Assembly (NCBI GenBank): GCA_023091665.1
Contig: JALJCQ010000024.1
Coordinates: 930,001-994,000, forward strand
From: Pythium myriotylum
Taxonomy: Eukaryota; Oomycota; Peronosporomycetes; Pythiales; Pythiaceae
Reading direction: 5' to 3'
DNA length: 64,000 bases
Part shown: positions 10,242 through 19,763 of the stretch, in pieces
How the letters are laid out: each line of letters begins with the position of its first letter
Position numbering within the stretch: the stretch's first letter is position 1
Notes under the pieces: model-generated
Told to the model about the DNA's origin: nothing
The model's input: only the letters and a program-made list of their open reading frames with translations
Database searches by the model: none
Position numbers and translations under genes: made by a program

Positions 10242-11775
10242 TTATTCCTCCTCTACTTGCATCGCCGCGTACCGCCCCTGCGCCCTGAGTCGTCTCTCGT
10301 AATCGCTCACCAGGCTGGGGGCTGACATGTCATCCTCTGCCACCCACGTCGGTTCCTCATAACCTACCCATTTCACCAGGTAGTAGCGGATCGGTCGCCC
10401 TTGTCTGCTCAACCGCTCGTCCTTGTGATCTAGCACCTTTTCAACTTCATATTCACCTTCCTCTTCGTTCGGTTCTAGGGAGTCTTCGGGTAGAAGCTGT
10501 TCATCGAAGTCAAAGCGTTGGTCCGCCGGGACCTCCAGCTCCTGGGTTGGCCGACTGTCGAACGTCCTCCAGAGCTTCAATTTCGAAACGTGGACGACGG
10601 GAAATAGCCGATACGTCGCGTCATCGACACTTATTCGCACCAAGTGCTCAGCCGGTCGCTCGAGAATGCGGAACGGCCCGCGCCAAAGATGCGCCAACTT
10701 CCGTGCAAATCCGGGCTTGACTTGGTCGATATAGACCCACACCTTCGTACCTGGGGTGAAGACACTCGAGTCTCCTCGTACTTCCGCTGCCGACATCTCG
10801 CGGCGGTCCTCCATAGCCTGCCGAAGCAGTCGGACCACATTCTCCCGGGCTTTCTGGTATTGTGCTTGCACCTCGGCCCGCCAGCGTTTCGCGTTCGCAT
10901 TACCCCCTTCGTCAACTGTTGGTAACACAGTTTCGAGCGTCGTTCTCGCGTCCCAACCGTGGAGCAGGTAGAACGGCGAATCGCCTCGGATGCGATCGTG
11001 ACACGCGTTCAACGCGAACACCAGGCGCTCAGCATAGTCGTCCCAGTCCCTCTGTTGCGCGTCAGACACGTATAAGCGGACGGCTGCCATGATCGTCTGC
11101 ACCCTCCGCTCTGTCATGCCGTTGGACTGCGGTCGATAGGCTAGTGTGGCACGACTCCGCTGGCCGATCAGCCGACTGAATGCTCGGAAAACATCCGACA
11201 TGAAGGCTGGCTCGCGGTCATGGCGAATTGTCTTGCTAGCTCCATAATGGCGATAGACGCAGCGTTCGTATGCTTCTGCTACTTCCTGAGCCGTTCGCGA
11301 CGCGTTTGCCGAGACAATTAGGTAGCCGGTGTAGTGATCTACCCAGATCAAGAGTTCCGAGTTGCCACGATGTGACGTCGGCAACGAGGGCACATGGTCC
11401 ATGCCCAGAATGTCGAACGGGCGCGTGGCAACAAGATTCCCCGGTGACTTCACTTTGTTGCGAGGCACGCCCTTGCCCGACTGGCAGTCCGGACAGGCGG
11501 ACACATAATCGCGAACGTCCGCATTGACGCCGCGCCAGTACAATGACCGAGTCACTCTTTCGTATACCCGACTAACTCCTTGGTGACCGCCTGCCAGACT
11601 GGTGTGATAGTGATGCAGGACCTCTTCCTTGAGCGTCGTTGGAACGACCAGGCGCAGTTGAATCTCGCGGCCGGATCTGTCCCCGGTCTTCTTGTTACCC
11701 ACGTAGAATAACAAGCCATCCACCACTTCGAAGGAGTTCTCTAGCCGTGCGCACGTCGCGGCCTGGTCGTCGCTA
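10242..11775 (-). CDS. Gypsy integrase with C-terminal chromodomain
   Basis: The frame is open from about 11775, continuous with DQAATCARLENSFEVVDGLL, to the stop at 10242. It has an N-terminal HHCC zinc-binding region (HTSLAGGHQG ... CPDC). The catalytic core has D in ILGMDH, D in RHDREPAF and E in NGMTERR. The last two are separated by 35 residues, as in active integrases. Next come a GPY/F-like region (WRGPFRILERP, VVHVSKLKLW) and a chromodomain (YEVEKVLDHKDE ... YYLVKWVGYEEPTWVAEDDM). Chromodomains in this position are known to direct insertion to marked chromatin. The part itself looks intact, but it is separated from the upstream pol frame by a frameshift near 11775. Confidence 0.9.
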
Positions 11776-14775
11776 CCCGTTGAGGAAGCGTATCAGTCTC
11801 GCGATCCACGACTCTTCTCGTTGAGCTCGTATGATGCGCTCGGCACGCAGCCTTTGTACCCACTCTGTGTTCTCGTCGGGGGATACAGACGATGATTGCG
11901 TATCTAAGTCTGCCTGACCAGCTAACAGACGGTCCTCTCCGGCACCCTGTGATGACTGCCCACTTCGTCCGCCTTTCCAAACTCCTTCGGTCTGATCTGG
12001 CCCTTGCACATCATCCTCCACCGCCAGCCCATCCCCGGATGCGTCATCATCAGCCGTAATATGAGAGCTTGCGGGTGATATATGATCCCCCGGGCCCGAC
12101 GCCCGGTCTCTTGCGCCTGAGGAGGGAGGCATCACGTCATCGGCACTTGTACTTCTGGGGGCTTCATCATCCACTGCTCGCCGGCCGCTACGGGTTACCG
12201 CATTCACCGGAGCAGACTTTGTCTCGTCATCTTGGACGCTGAGCACCTCGTGGAGCCGATTCAGCAGCTTCATTCCCTCATACTCGTCGCGGGAGACGAT
12301 TCCCCCCGAACAGCGTTGGAGCGCCTTACCCGTAATGAGATCTGCTGCGGCGTTGAATTCGCGGGCGACATGTAGCAGGTGTACCGACTTGAACTTACCT
12401 ATCTTCAGCAACGCCTCGGCCTTGAGGACTTGTAAGCCCGGCGACTTGCACTCGATCTCCCCCTTCAGCTGTTGTATGACGTGAGTCGCCGACAATCACC
12501 ACACTCTCGGCCGAATGGCACAGTGCGATATCCATGGCCGCGATTACCCCTCGATATTCGGCTTCGTTAACCGTACCATCTTCGTAGTAGCGAGTTTCGG
12601 CCGCGACAATCGCCCATTCGGGAGCTTCCCATAAAACCACCCCGCAGCTCGCACCCGCGCGTTTTGGTCGGACCGAGCCGTCGAAGGAGACGACCAGGGT
12701 GGTCTTGTCGGCCCGCAGAGTAGGCACTGGCGAATGACTGTGATTGATCCCAACCCGCTTCCTTGGTCGTATCGACTCCAGCATACTGTCTACCCGCTCG
12801 GACGGTCCGGAGGCTGCCGCCATCAGCGCTGTAAGGTGATCTTCTCCGTTCTTGATGCGCTCGATGCGGAGGGACCAAGGGCTAAGTATCGCTGCCCATT
12901 TCTCTAGTCGCCCACGCAGACCCTTCGACTGGAACAACCATGACAACGTCGAATTTCTTGTCCACACACGTAGATCTCGGCCGCTCAGTAGGCTTTCCGC
13001 AGAGTGTAACGCATGGAGGAGGGCAAGTACTTCCTTCTCTGCTTGGGTGAACCGGATCTCGTGCGGCTTGAGTACGCGGCTAAAGAACTTTGTCGGCAGG
13101 AGAGTCCCTTCATGCTCTTGCATCAGTGACGCTGCTATGGCTCACTCGTTGGCATATATAATCACGACCGTCTGCAGCTTGCCGTCGAAATGTTTCAACA
13201 GTGGCAGATCTGCGAGGCGTCGCTTGAGCTCGTCGAAGGACGTCTTCGCCGCCGCCAAATGGCCCGGCTGTCGGGTCTCTAATAACAGATCGGCTTCCGT
13301 CACTTCATATAGCGACGCGGCGTAGACGGCGAAGTGCTCCACGAACTGGTGATAATAATTGAGTGAGCCCAGAAAAGACTGGATACCCTTCACCGTAGTC
13401 GGAAAAGCCAGATTCGTCCATTCTTCGAGATTTTTTGGCTTCGCCCTCAGCCCTTCTGCAGACACGGAATGCCCGAGATAGTCAACCGTACTCATGCCAA
13501 ACACACTTTTCGGGAGACTAATCGACAGTCCCCACTCCTCGCAGGCTTGTAGGAGTCGCTCGAGTCGTCCACACATCTCTTCCCACGTCTCCCCACCGAA
13601 GAGGATGTCATCAATATAGGATCGCCTCCCGATGACTGGCAACGCCCCCGGGTCGGCCGGAACTGGGTCAGCGAAGACGTCCATCTCGCTGTCCTGCAGA
13701 TGCCGTGGAGTCAACTTCAGGTACCCGTACAGAGCGTTATCGAGTAGACGCTGGTATATCTGTGGAGCGTTTTCGAGGCCAAAAGGCATCCGTAGCCATT
13801 CGAACAGCCCAAAGGAGTGACGAAAGCCGAGATGGCCCTCGCTCTGTCGGTCATCTTGACTACCCAAAAACCTGACGCCATGTCGAGAGAGCACAACCAT
13901 CTGAGGCTGCCTAGGTTTTCCAGCAGATCATGCACCACAGGCATGGGATAGATCATCAGTCGAGTGAGCGAGTTTACAACCCGGTAGTCGATACACAGCC
14001 GGATGTCGACCCCGTTCTTTTTGACGACTATAACTATAGGCGAGGCCCACGGCGACGTGGATGGGACGATGAAGCCTGCTTGCAGTAGACCCTTCAGGAG
14101 CTCGTAGAGCTTGTCGGCGAACTGGGGCGGGACCTTACGGCATGTCTGAGCGACTGGCTTCGCCTCTCCAACATCAATGTCGCACGCGACCCCTTTTGCC
14201 GGTGGTGGCCTCGCATTGCCGTTACCCATGAGGTAGCGTCGCCTGCGCCAGATCATTGCCCGTACTCGCTCAATATCCTGCGGCGGCACGTCTTCTCCTG
14301 CAGCTATTTGGATGTCGGCTGGTGTAATCTCCTCACCTAGCGGTATTTCCGGGATCACCGCGAGATGTCCTTCGACGTCTTCCGACGCGAGGTCTCGTCC
14401 TTCGTGGACGAAAAGTGGCTCGTTCAGCTTGGAACTATCCACCTTGAGCTCGGCGTTCGTGTTTGACCTCGCGAAGAGCACCGCTACCTTGGCCCAGTCG
14501 GGTGCCAACGCTCCCACATCCCCGACATCATCATCCTTTGCAAGGGAGGGCGCGTCCAGTGGCGTGCGCCCACCAGACTCAGTCGGGTCGCCCTGGGCAT
14601 CATCACCGGCTGGCGGCACTGTGGATAGCACGTCGGTTCGCTTCAGAATCTCCCGAGGCGTCGAATACTGGCGTCGTTCAACCGGCGGTGGCTGTGCGGC
14701 CAAGATCGCGTCGGCTTCGGCTTGGCGCCTCCTCTCGAGCGCCGGCTCTGGCTCTGCCTCATACACGAGCGTGCA
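11773..14775 (-). pseudogene. Gypsy reverse transcriptase-RNase H region, frameshifted
   Basis: RT motifs are in order: PSTSPWASPIVIVVKKNG, DIRLCIDYRVVNSLT, LCSLDMASGFW, then after a 1-base frameshift at about 13807-13811 FEWLRMPFGLENAPQIYQRL and the catalytic YIDDILFGG. A TGA at 13142-13144 stands where Trp is expected after VVIIYANE, at the start of the RT-linked RNase H (FSRVLKPHEIRFTQAEKEVL). A second RNase H-like domain follows (VVSFDGSVRPKRAGASCGVV, NEAEYRGVIAAMDIAL, VVIVGDSR). It is broken by a frameshift near 12487 inside the GDSR...IQQLKGE segment. With the stop at 14776 and the shift near 11775 this pol cannot be made as one polyprotein. Confidence 0.85.
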
Positions 14776-15678
14776 TCACTCTTCGTATCGCCTTGACCCC
14801 AACGAAACGTAGCCGGTCCGTCGCGGCGCAGCAGGCGGATTGAGCCAGAGGCCCACTATCGTCTGTGCCGGTAACGTCACGGGCACAGTGAAGACGTTCG
14901 TCACCTTGACCCGTGTCGTCTGGCCACGGTCATTGCGTTCGGCCGTCGTTATCCACCGCGCATCGCGACGAACCCACAATCTCTTGGACGCATTGGGCTT
15001 GAGTCGCAGATAGAAGGACTCGGCAGGCTGGATCGTCACCTCTTGCCGGGCTCTCACCTGCTCCGCCTTATCGCTATAAACGGCTCGCCGTCCTTCGAAT
15101 TGTACTCGGATCTCGTCTGGCATTAATGCGACACCGTCGGCGAGGTCGAGACGAATACCGGCAGGCGTCATGAAGTCGGTACCCAGAATCGCTTGGACGT
15201 TGCCGAGCTTGCCGACCCAGACCTCGCAGTGGTATGCGAGCTCGCCGGCCAAAACGACCTTTACCTGGGCGCGTCCTTCTGTCGGATATCCAGAGCCGCC
15301 AACCCCCTCGCAGCGCAATGACACAGTAGTGTCGACCTCGGCTCCGATCTTACGCGCAAAGTCGGAGTCGAGGATCGAGACCTCAGCACCTGAGTCCAAC
15401 AGGACTCGGGCGTTGTGGTCGTCGATCTGCGCCCTTACGATGGTTTGTCGATGCGACCTCTGGTTGTAGAAACGCCAATAGCCTCGTCGCTCACCTGGGA
15501 GCAACGTCAAGCGCTGGAGGCACTTGCTACGTTCGAACTCATATGGCTCCTCAAGCGTCGAGTGAATTAGTTCGTTACGTTGTAGCGGCCTACCAGCTAC
15601 GAACGCATACACAGCGACCTCGGGTTCTCGCCCGGCGCGTACCAGTCCCCAAACTGGCGGGCGATCTAGTTTAACCAT
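14776..15678 (-). CDS. Gypsy aspartic protease (start of pol)
   Basis: The ATG at 15678 (MVKLDRPP) overlaps the gag stop by 13 bases in another frame, so pol would be reached by frameshift or reinitiation. The retropepsin signature is ARVLLDSGAEVSILDSDFAR, and a second strand reads NVQAILGTDFM. The frame stops at TGA 14776-14778. The same frame then continues open into the RT (CTLVYEAEPEPALERR), so the stop is in-frame within an originally longer pol and may be a CGA-to-TGA change. Confidence 0.85.
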   Translation of the reverse strand: MVKLDRPPVWGLVRAGREPEVAVYAFVAGRPLQRNELIHSTLEEPYEFERSKCLQRLTLLPGERRGYWRFYNQRSHRQTIVRAQIDDHNARVLLDSGAEVSILDSDFARKIGAEVDTTVSLRCEGVGGSGYPTEGRAQVKVVLAGELAYHCEVWVGKLGNVQAILGTDFMTPAGIRLDLADGVALMPDEIRVQFEGRRAVYSDKAEQVRARQEVTIQPAESFYLRLKPNASKRLWVRRDARWITTAERNDRGQTTRVKVTNVFTVPVTLPAQTIVGLWLNPPAAPRRTGYVSLGSRRYEE

Positions 15679-17873
15679 TTTTCGACGGCGGGCGGCAGAA
15701 CGCCGGCATGCTTAGTCGGGTCAAACCAGGCCTTGAGCTGATTGGCAATATCCTCGAGCGGGCATGCGCCTCGGTCGTGGACATTGCCGCAACCTTTGCA
15801 TCGATGGCAGCAATACTCTGCCGGATGGCCCAGCCGGCCGCACACAGTACATGTGATCCGTCCCCAACAATCCCGATCCTGGTGACGTTTCGAGCCGCAG
15901 TGCGAGCATGGATTCGACTGCTTGAGCGGTTCCGTCTTCGTCCTGCTGGTCTTCTCCCGCCCCTGCAACGCCGCGACCACCTTAGCTAGCGCGTTGATCG
16001 ACTCTGGAGCGAGCACGGTCGCGAGATCGGCTACGCCCACCTGAGCTTCAGCTGGACTGTCGCAGTCGCTGCCCGATTCGTCGTCCTCGGAGGATTCAGC
16101 CCCCGAGCTCGAGTCAGATGACCCTGATACTTCCTCGCTGAAGCGGACCGTCGGCGGCGTAAACTTGGCTACCGCGTTTACCAGGATCGGCTTCTGCTTC
16201 GACCCCGGCACGAACGAACGCGACGATTTCGTGTCGCGCTTGTCGGCTCGGGACTTGACTGCCTCATCGCGCCTCGCCCTCTGGTTCTGACGTAGGAGCT
16301 CCTTGAGTGCTTGGCGCAGCTGACTCTCGGTGGTTGGCTTGGCCAGCCCGAACTGACGGGCGAGATCGGGATCCTCGCATGTATCAAGAAAGTGGGTCAC
16401 GTGAAATGACGCAGCGGCACCCTCGTAATCAATACCGGCCTCGATCGCCTGGACATTGAGCCGGTACAGGTAGTCGAGGTGTTCTTCCGTCGGCTTGCGG
16501 CGGAGTTCGTAGTACCGCTGGTGTGCGGTGACTGTGGCGCCACAATATTCCAGCTCAAACTCGGCCTGGAGCAACAACCAACTGGCTCGAGTCGATTTCT
16601 TTAGCTGCTTGTACCAGATCTTCGATGTGCCGGTCAGTAACTCAGGAAACTTGAGGCAGCATTGGCCATCAGTCATTTCGTCGTGTCGGAAAGCCGATCT
16701 GACCGAGCTTATGAAAACCTTCCCGCGATATTCGTCACGTGACTTGCCGTCGAACGTCTTCAAGTCGGCGCAGGCCGATTGTCGAAGGCGCGTCATGGCG
16801 TTGATGCCTTGCGCCGAGCTCGAACATTCGTCGTAGATGTCAGCTAAGTAGTCCGTTGAGGACCACGGGACTGAGGGCTTGACGTCTCGATCGGCCACCT
16901 TGCGCTCGGCCTTGACGCCAGACTTGACGTTCGCCTTTTCTTCCACCCTTTGCGTGGTTGACCTGCCCCCGTCGGCCTTCGACGTGATATCGTTGGCAGT
17001 CACCTCGCCTGAGGCGACCTTATTGGCAAAGTCTTGGAGGTACGACTCCAGGTCGCGCAACATCTTGTCCTTGATCATGAGATCGTTCTCCATCCGCAAT
17101 ACCTCGTCTCGCGACCGGCCGATCAACTGCTCGGCGATTCTCTGCAGCGAGTCTGCGTCCATAATGCCGCCGCGATTGGCGGCCAACGCCTGCTCGAGTT
17201 TTCGCTGAGACTGATGGCGTAGGAATAGGTCGTAGATGGCTTGGTCGGCTGCAATGAGCTTTTTGCGTCGGACGCCCATGATCCTAGCGTTGTCAAGGAT
17301 GGTCACAGCGTAACCCGCTGTATTAAAAACGCTGATGATGCCATGCAGCACCTGCTGTTGGGTCTTCATGGACGCAAAGCCCGGATCACGGACATCGGCC
17401 GCGGGACTGACCTTGTTCACCTGCAGGCGGCGCAGGCCTTCGTGCTTCGCCATAATGACTTCGATCATCCTTGCCGGTATAGCAGATGGTCTTGTCGGAT
17501 CCATCTTCACGGGTACAGCATTCACGGCTCGAGTTATCGGCGTGACCGGCTCTTCAGACACAGTAGTGGTTGCCAATCCGTCGATCACGCTGGACAGGTC
17601 GACGTCGGAGCCGGCCTCGCTTGCGTCATCCTTGGCTTCTTCTTCAAGATCGGGGAGAAGGTTGCGAGTGACGTGGTCACTCGCTGCCGATTGTCCTTCG
17701 ACCACGCTCACGCGTGGGGGTCCTTCGTAACCGGCAGTGTTCTTGTCACCATGCTCGTCTGGGGACCCTCCAGGCGAACTTGGTCGCGGCTTCGCTTGTT
17801 TCAAGTCGGGGCCACCTGCAGCCGTTTGAACAGGTGACTTCGACCGTGATGGTCTCTTAGACTTCGGAGGCAT
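15666..17873 (-). CDS. Gypsy Gag polyprotein
   Basis: The preferred start is ATG 17873 (MPPKSKRPSRSKSP), about 735 residues. An in-frame ATG at 17894 overlaps the primer-binding region and is less likely. The middle has the retrotransposon gag domain (LLTGTSKIWYKQLKKS, SWLLLQAEFELEYCGATVTA, YELRRKPTEEHLDYLYRLN). The C-terminus has three zinc knuckles: CSHCGSKRHQDRDC and CTVCGRLGHPAEYC, both CX2CX4HX4C, and CKGCGNVHDRGAC, CX2CX3HX4C. The frame is uninterrupted, unlike pol. Gag would package the element RNA into virus-like particles. Confidence 0.9.
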   Translation of the reverse strand: MPPKSKRPSRSKSPVQTAAGGPDLKQAKPRPSSPGGSPDEHGDKNTAGYEGPPRVSVVEGQSAASDHVTRNLLPDLEEEAKDDASEAGSDVDLSSVIDGLATTTVSEEPVTPITRAVNAVPVKMDPTRPSAIPARMIEVIMAKHEGLRRLQVNKVSPAADVRDPGFASMKTQQQVLHGIISVFNTAGYAVTILDNARIMGVRRKKLIAADQAIYDLFLRHQSQRKLEQALAANRGGIMDADSLQRIAEQLIGRSRDEVLRMENDLMIKDKMLRDLESYLQDFANKVASGEVTANDITSKADGGRSTTQRVEEKANVKSGVKAERKVADRDVKPSVPWSSTDYLADIYDECSSSAQGINAMTRLRQSACADLKTFDGKSRDEYRGKVFISSVRSAFRHDEMTDGQCCLKFPELLTGTSKIWYKQLKKSTRASWLLLQAEFELEYCGATVTAHQRYYELRRKPTEEHLDYLYRLNVQAIEAGIDYEGAAASFHVTHFLDTCEDPDLARQFGLAKPTTESQLRQALKELLRQNQRARRDEAVKSRADKRDTKSSRSFVPGSKQKPILVNAVAKFTPPTVRFSEEVSGSSDSSSGAESSEDDESGSDCDSPAEAQVGVADLATVLAPESINALAKVVAALQGREKTSRTKTEPLKQSNPCSHCGSKRHQDRDCWGRITCTVCGRLGHPAEYCCHRCKGCGNVHDRGACPLEDIANQLKAWFDPTKHAGVLPPAVEKWLN

Positions 17874-17883
17874 GTTACCACCA

Positions 17884-17902
17884 GCTCCTGGCATACGCAC
17901 CA
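17884..17902 (-). promoter_or_regulatory. Candidate tRNA primer-binding site
   Basis: One base inside the 5' LTR on the coding strand the sequence is TGGTGCGTATGCCAGG. PBSs normally begin TGG (complement of tRNA CCA) within a few bases of the LTR. The primer tRNA is not identified. Confidence 0.4.
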
Positions 17903-17903
17903 C

Positions 17904-18966
17904 TGTGGTAGAGAGGGTCGGCACAAATCACAGCACAGCGACTGCTCGTGACTGCTGACCCCTCACCAACAGGCCTTCAGATTCTTGGAGCTGGGTGGTA
18001 ACCACAGGCGTTACACCCCACGTGAAGTCGCTGTGGGGGTGAACCGTGGGCTGATGTCTGCCGCCGAAAGTCGGGGAGGGAACCAGAGGGTCGTGAAGCC
18101 TCTGGGGGTCCGACAACTGTAGCCCGCTAGGAGACCGTCTAGCAGAACTGGTCGGAGGGGTCGTACGGGCCGAGAAACACACCTGCTCAACACGCAGGGG
18201 CTCGGTGCACTTGTGCGCAGCCGGTGGGACCGGGCTGCGGCTTCCTTGGGCGTATTCGCCTGGCGTAGAGACGCCAGAGGACGTAGCACTCCTTGGATCG
18301 TGGCGGGGGGACAATCCCACCGGCGCACACGACCTTTCCTTGACTTGCGCAGCCGACGCCGCTGGGAGACTTGCCCCAGCGCTTCAAATCGGCTGCTCCT
18401 TGAGCGGCTCTTCGGCTTCTTCCGGCTACAACAGCCAGAGTCCACCGGGTCTTCTTTAACGTCACCTCCTGTTGGTGACGGCGAGCCTTGGTGTCGACGT
18501 TCCTCGCCAAGTCTTGCGGCTTGCTTGCGGACTTGACGGTGAAAATGGAAGTCCAATACCTTGGCCGTTACCGGCTATCCTAAGTGCGAATCAAAGCTAG
18601 GTTCGGCTGCCTAAGTTTCGGAACCGGCTTCGGACCGGCTCCCTGCTGACTTTATCACCCACTATCCCTGCTAACCTGCTGGCCTGATTCTACCCATCTG
18701 ACACTGATTACACCCCTTACAATTGGACGAGACGCAGACTCAGATCGGGTCTGATCGGCAGCCCATATTAGCCAATCGGCTACGGGGATCAGAAATACCG
18801 GTTTTGACCGGCTGTACCGTTGATACCGGTACAGAACGGTCACCACCCCGCGAACGTACTAATATCGGTTAGCCTACAGGTATCTCTCTCTTCTGGGCCG
18901 TTCCAGAATAGTTGGGGGGTGCTCTGTTCCACATCGCCTGTCCCAGAGACCAGCCGCTTTACCACA
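17904..18966 (-). repeat. Long terminal repeat (5' LTR relative to gag-pol)
   Basis: This is 1063 bp, a direct copy of 6645-7707 with one substitution seen (18034). It should hold the promoter of the gag-pol transcript. It is followed on the plus strand by the target duplication GCAC at 18967-18970. Confidence 0.95.
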
Positions 18967-18970
18967 GCAC

Positions 18971-19115
18971 CTGCGAGACCTCCGTGGGGCGTCCAAGAAG
19001 TTGGCAAACGAGAAATCCACATCAATTTCGCACGCACAATAACCTGGACCTCCGGATCGGTGAGACCATCACGTTCGCGTGTCACGTATTCACGAAATTC
19101 TACCGTAAATCCCAT
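18971..19115 (-). pseudogene. Upstream half of the ORF split by the gypsy element
   Basis: One minus frame reads GFTVEFREYVTRERDGLTDP and EVQVIVRAK, then shifts by one base at about 19020 (AAA run) into DVDFSFANFLDAPTEVSQ, which joins the frame left of the element (VLINEFVINYRDKTG). The host sequence was thus already frameshifted or has decayed since. The protein family is unknown. It is probably itself a repeat-family ORF. Confidence 0.45.
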
Positions 19116-19763
19116 CAGTCAGTTTCATCTTCGTCCGCAAGTATGATACCCACCTTCCACAGTGGTGAGTATGACTGTCCCTTTTGCCTTTTTCTTTGCT
19201 TCACGCTTCTGAACAGACTCCTTCAAACGCTTCAACGAAGAGTCGAGTGGAGTACCAGCCTCTCTCTCATTCGCTTCGATGAGGTAGACGGAGCGTCAGA
19301 GGCGGCACTGGCGCTAGTGGCTTTGTTTGTTGGCGCCATGAGGAAGGGAGGAAGACGATGGATGGTTGACCACTTGAAGGAAAATGCGAGAATGAAGTGA
19401 ACATCACGGACTCAAATTTACGCACCCTGCATACGCTCGACAGAGAACTGTGTCTTGGAAGACACGACAAAAATCTAGAAGAAAAGAAACAGCTTCTTTA
19501 TGATCTCCTCACTATCCCAGATTCTTCCACGTTCTTGACCCCGGGTAGCTAACCATTGGAAACTACCAACGCGAAATCTAGAAGATTTGGTCATGCGGAG
19601 GTGCTGCTTGCAGCATCTTTCCCTTCAACCTGTATCTTGCACAACACAAAGCTGTAGGAACTTGAAGGTTCCCGCCAGTCCTTGGGAGAATGGACAGTTA
19701 CTTACCTTCAAGTTCCCATATACTGCTATTAATCACTACCTCCAATAAATTTTTAAAACTGTA
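19116..19763. other. Non-coding stretch
   Basis: There is no supported gene. The sequence becomes AT-rich just before the mariner insertion. Confidence 0.4.

Larger units (their letters stand above)
6645..18966 (-). mobile_element. Ty3/gypsy chromovirus-type LTR retrotransposon, 12.3 kb
   Basis: Direct LTRs of 1063 bp each (6645-7707 and 17904-18966) begin TGTGGTAG and end TTACCACA on the plus strand, and are flanked by a 4-bp duplication GCAC (6641-6644, 18967-18970). Gag, protease, reverse transcriptase, RNase H and integrase lie in that order on the minus strand. Integrase after RT plus a C-terminal chromodomain places it in the Ty3/gypsy chromovirus group. At 12.3 kb it is large, because of an extra 2.5-kb region (7708-10241) holding an antisense gene. 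Pol carries at least five disabling changes, although the LTRs differ at only one position that I found (6775 C versus 18034 T). Confidence 0.95.

Noticed and set aside
13142..13144. Programmed stop readthrough in gypsy pol
   Set aside because: The TGA replaces an expected Trp inside RNase H and is accompanied by frameshifts elsewhere, so inactivation or error is more likely than recoding.
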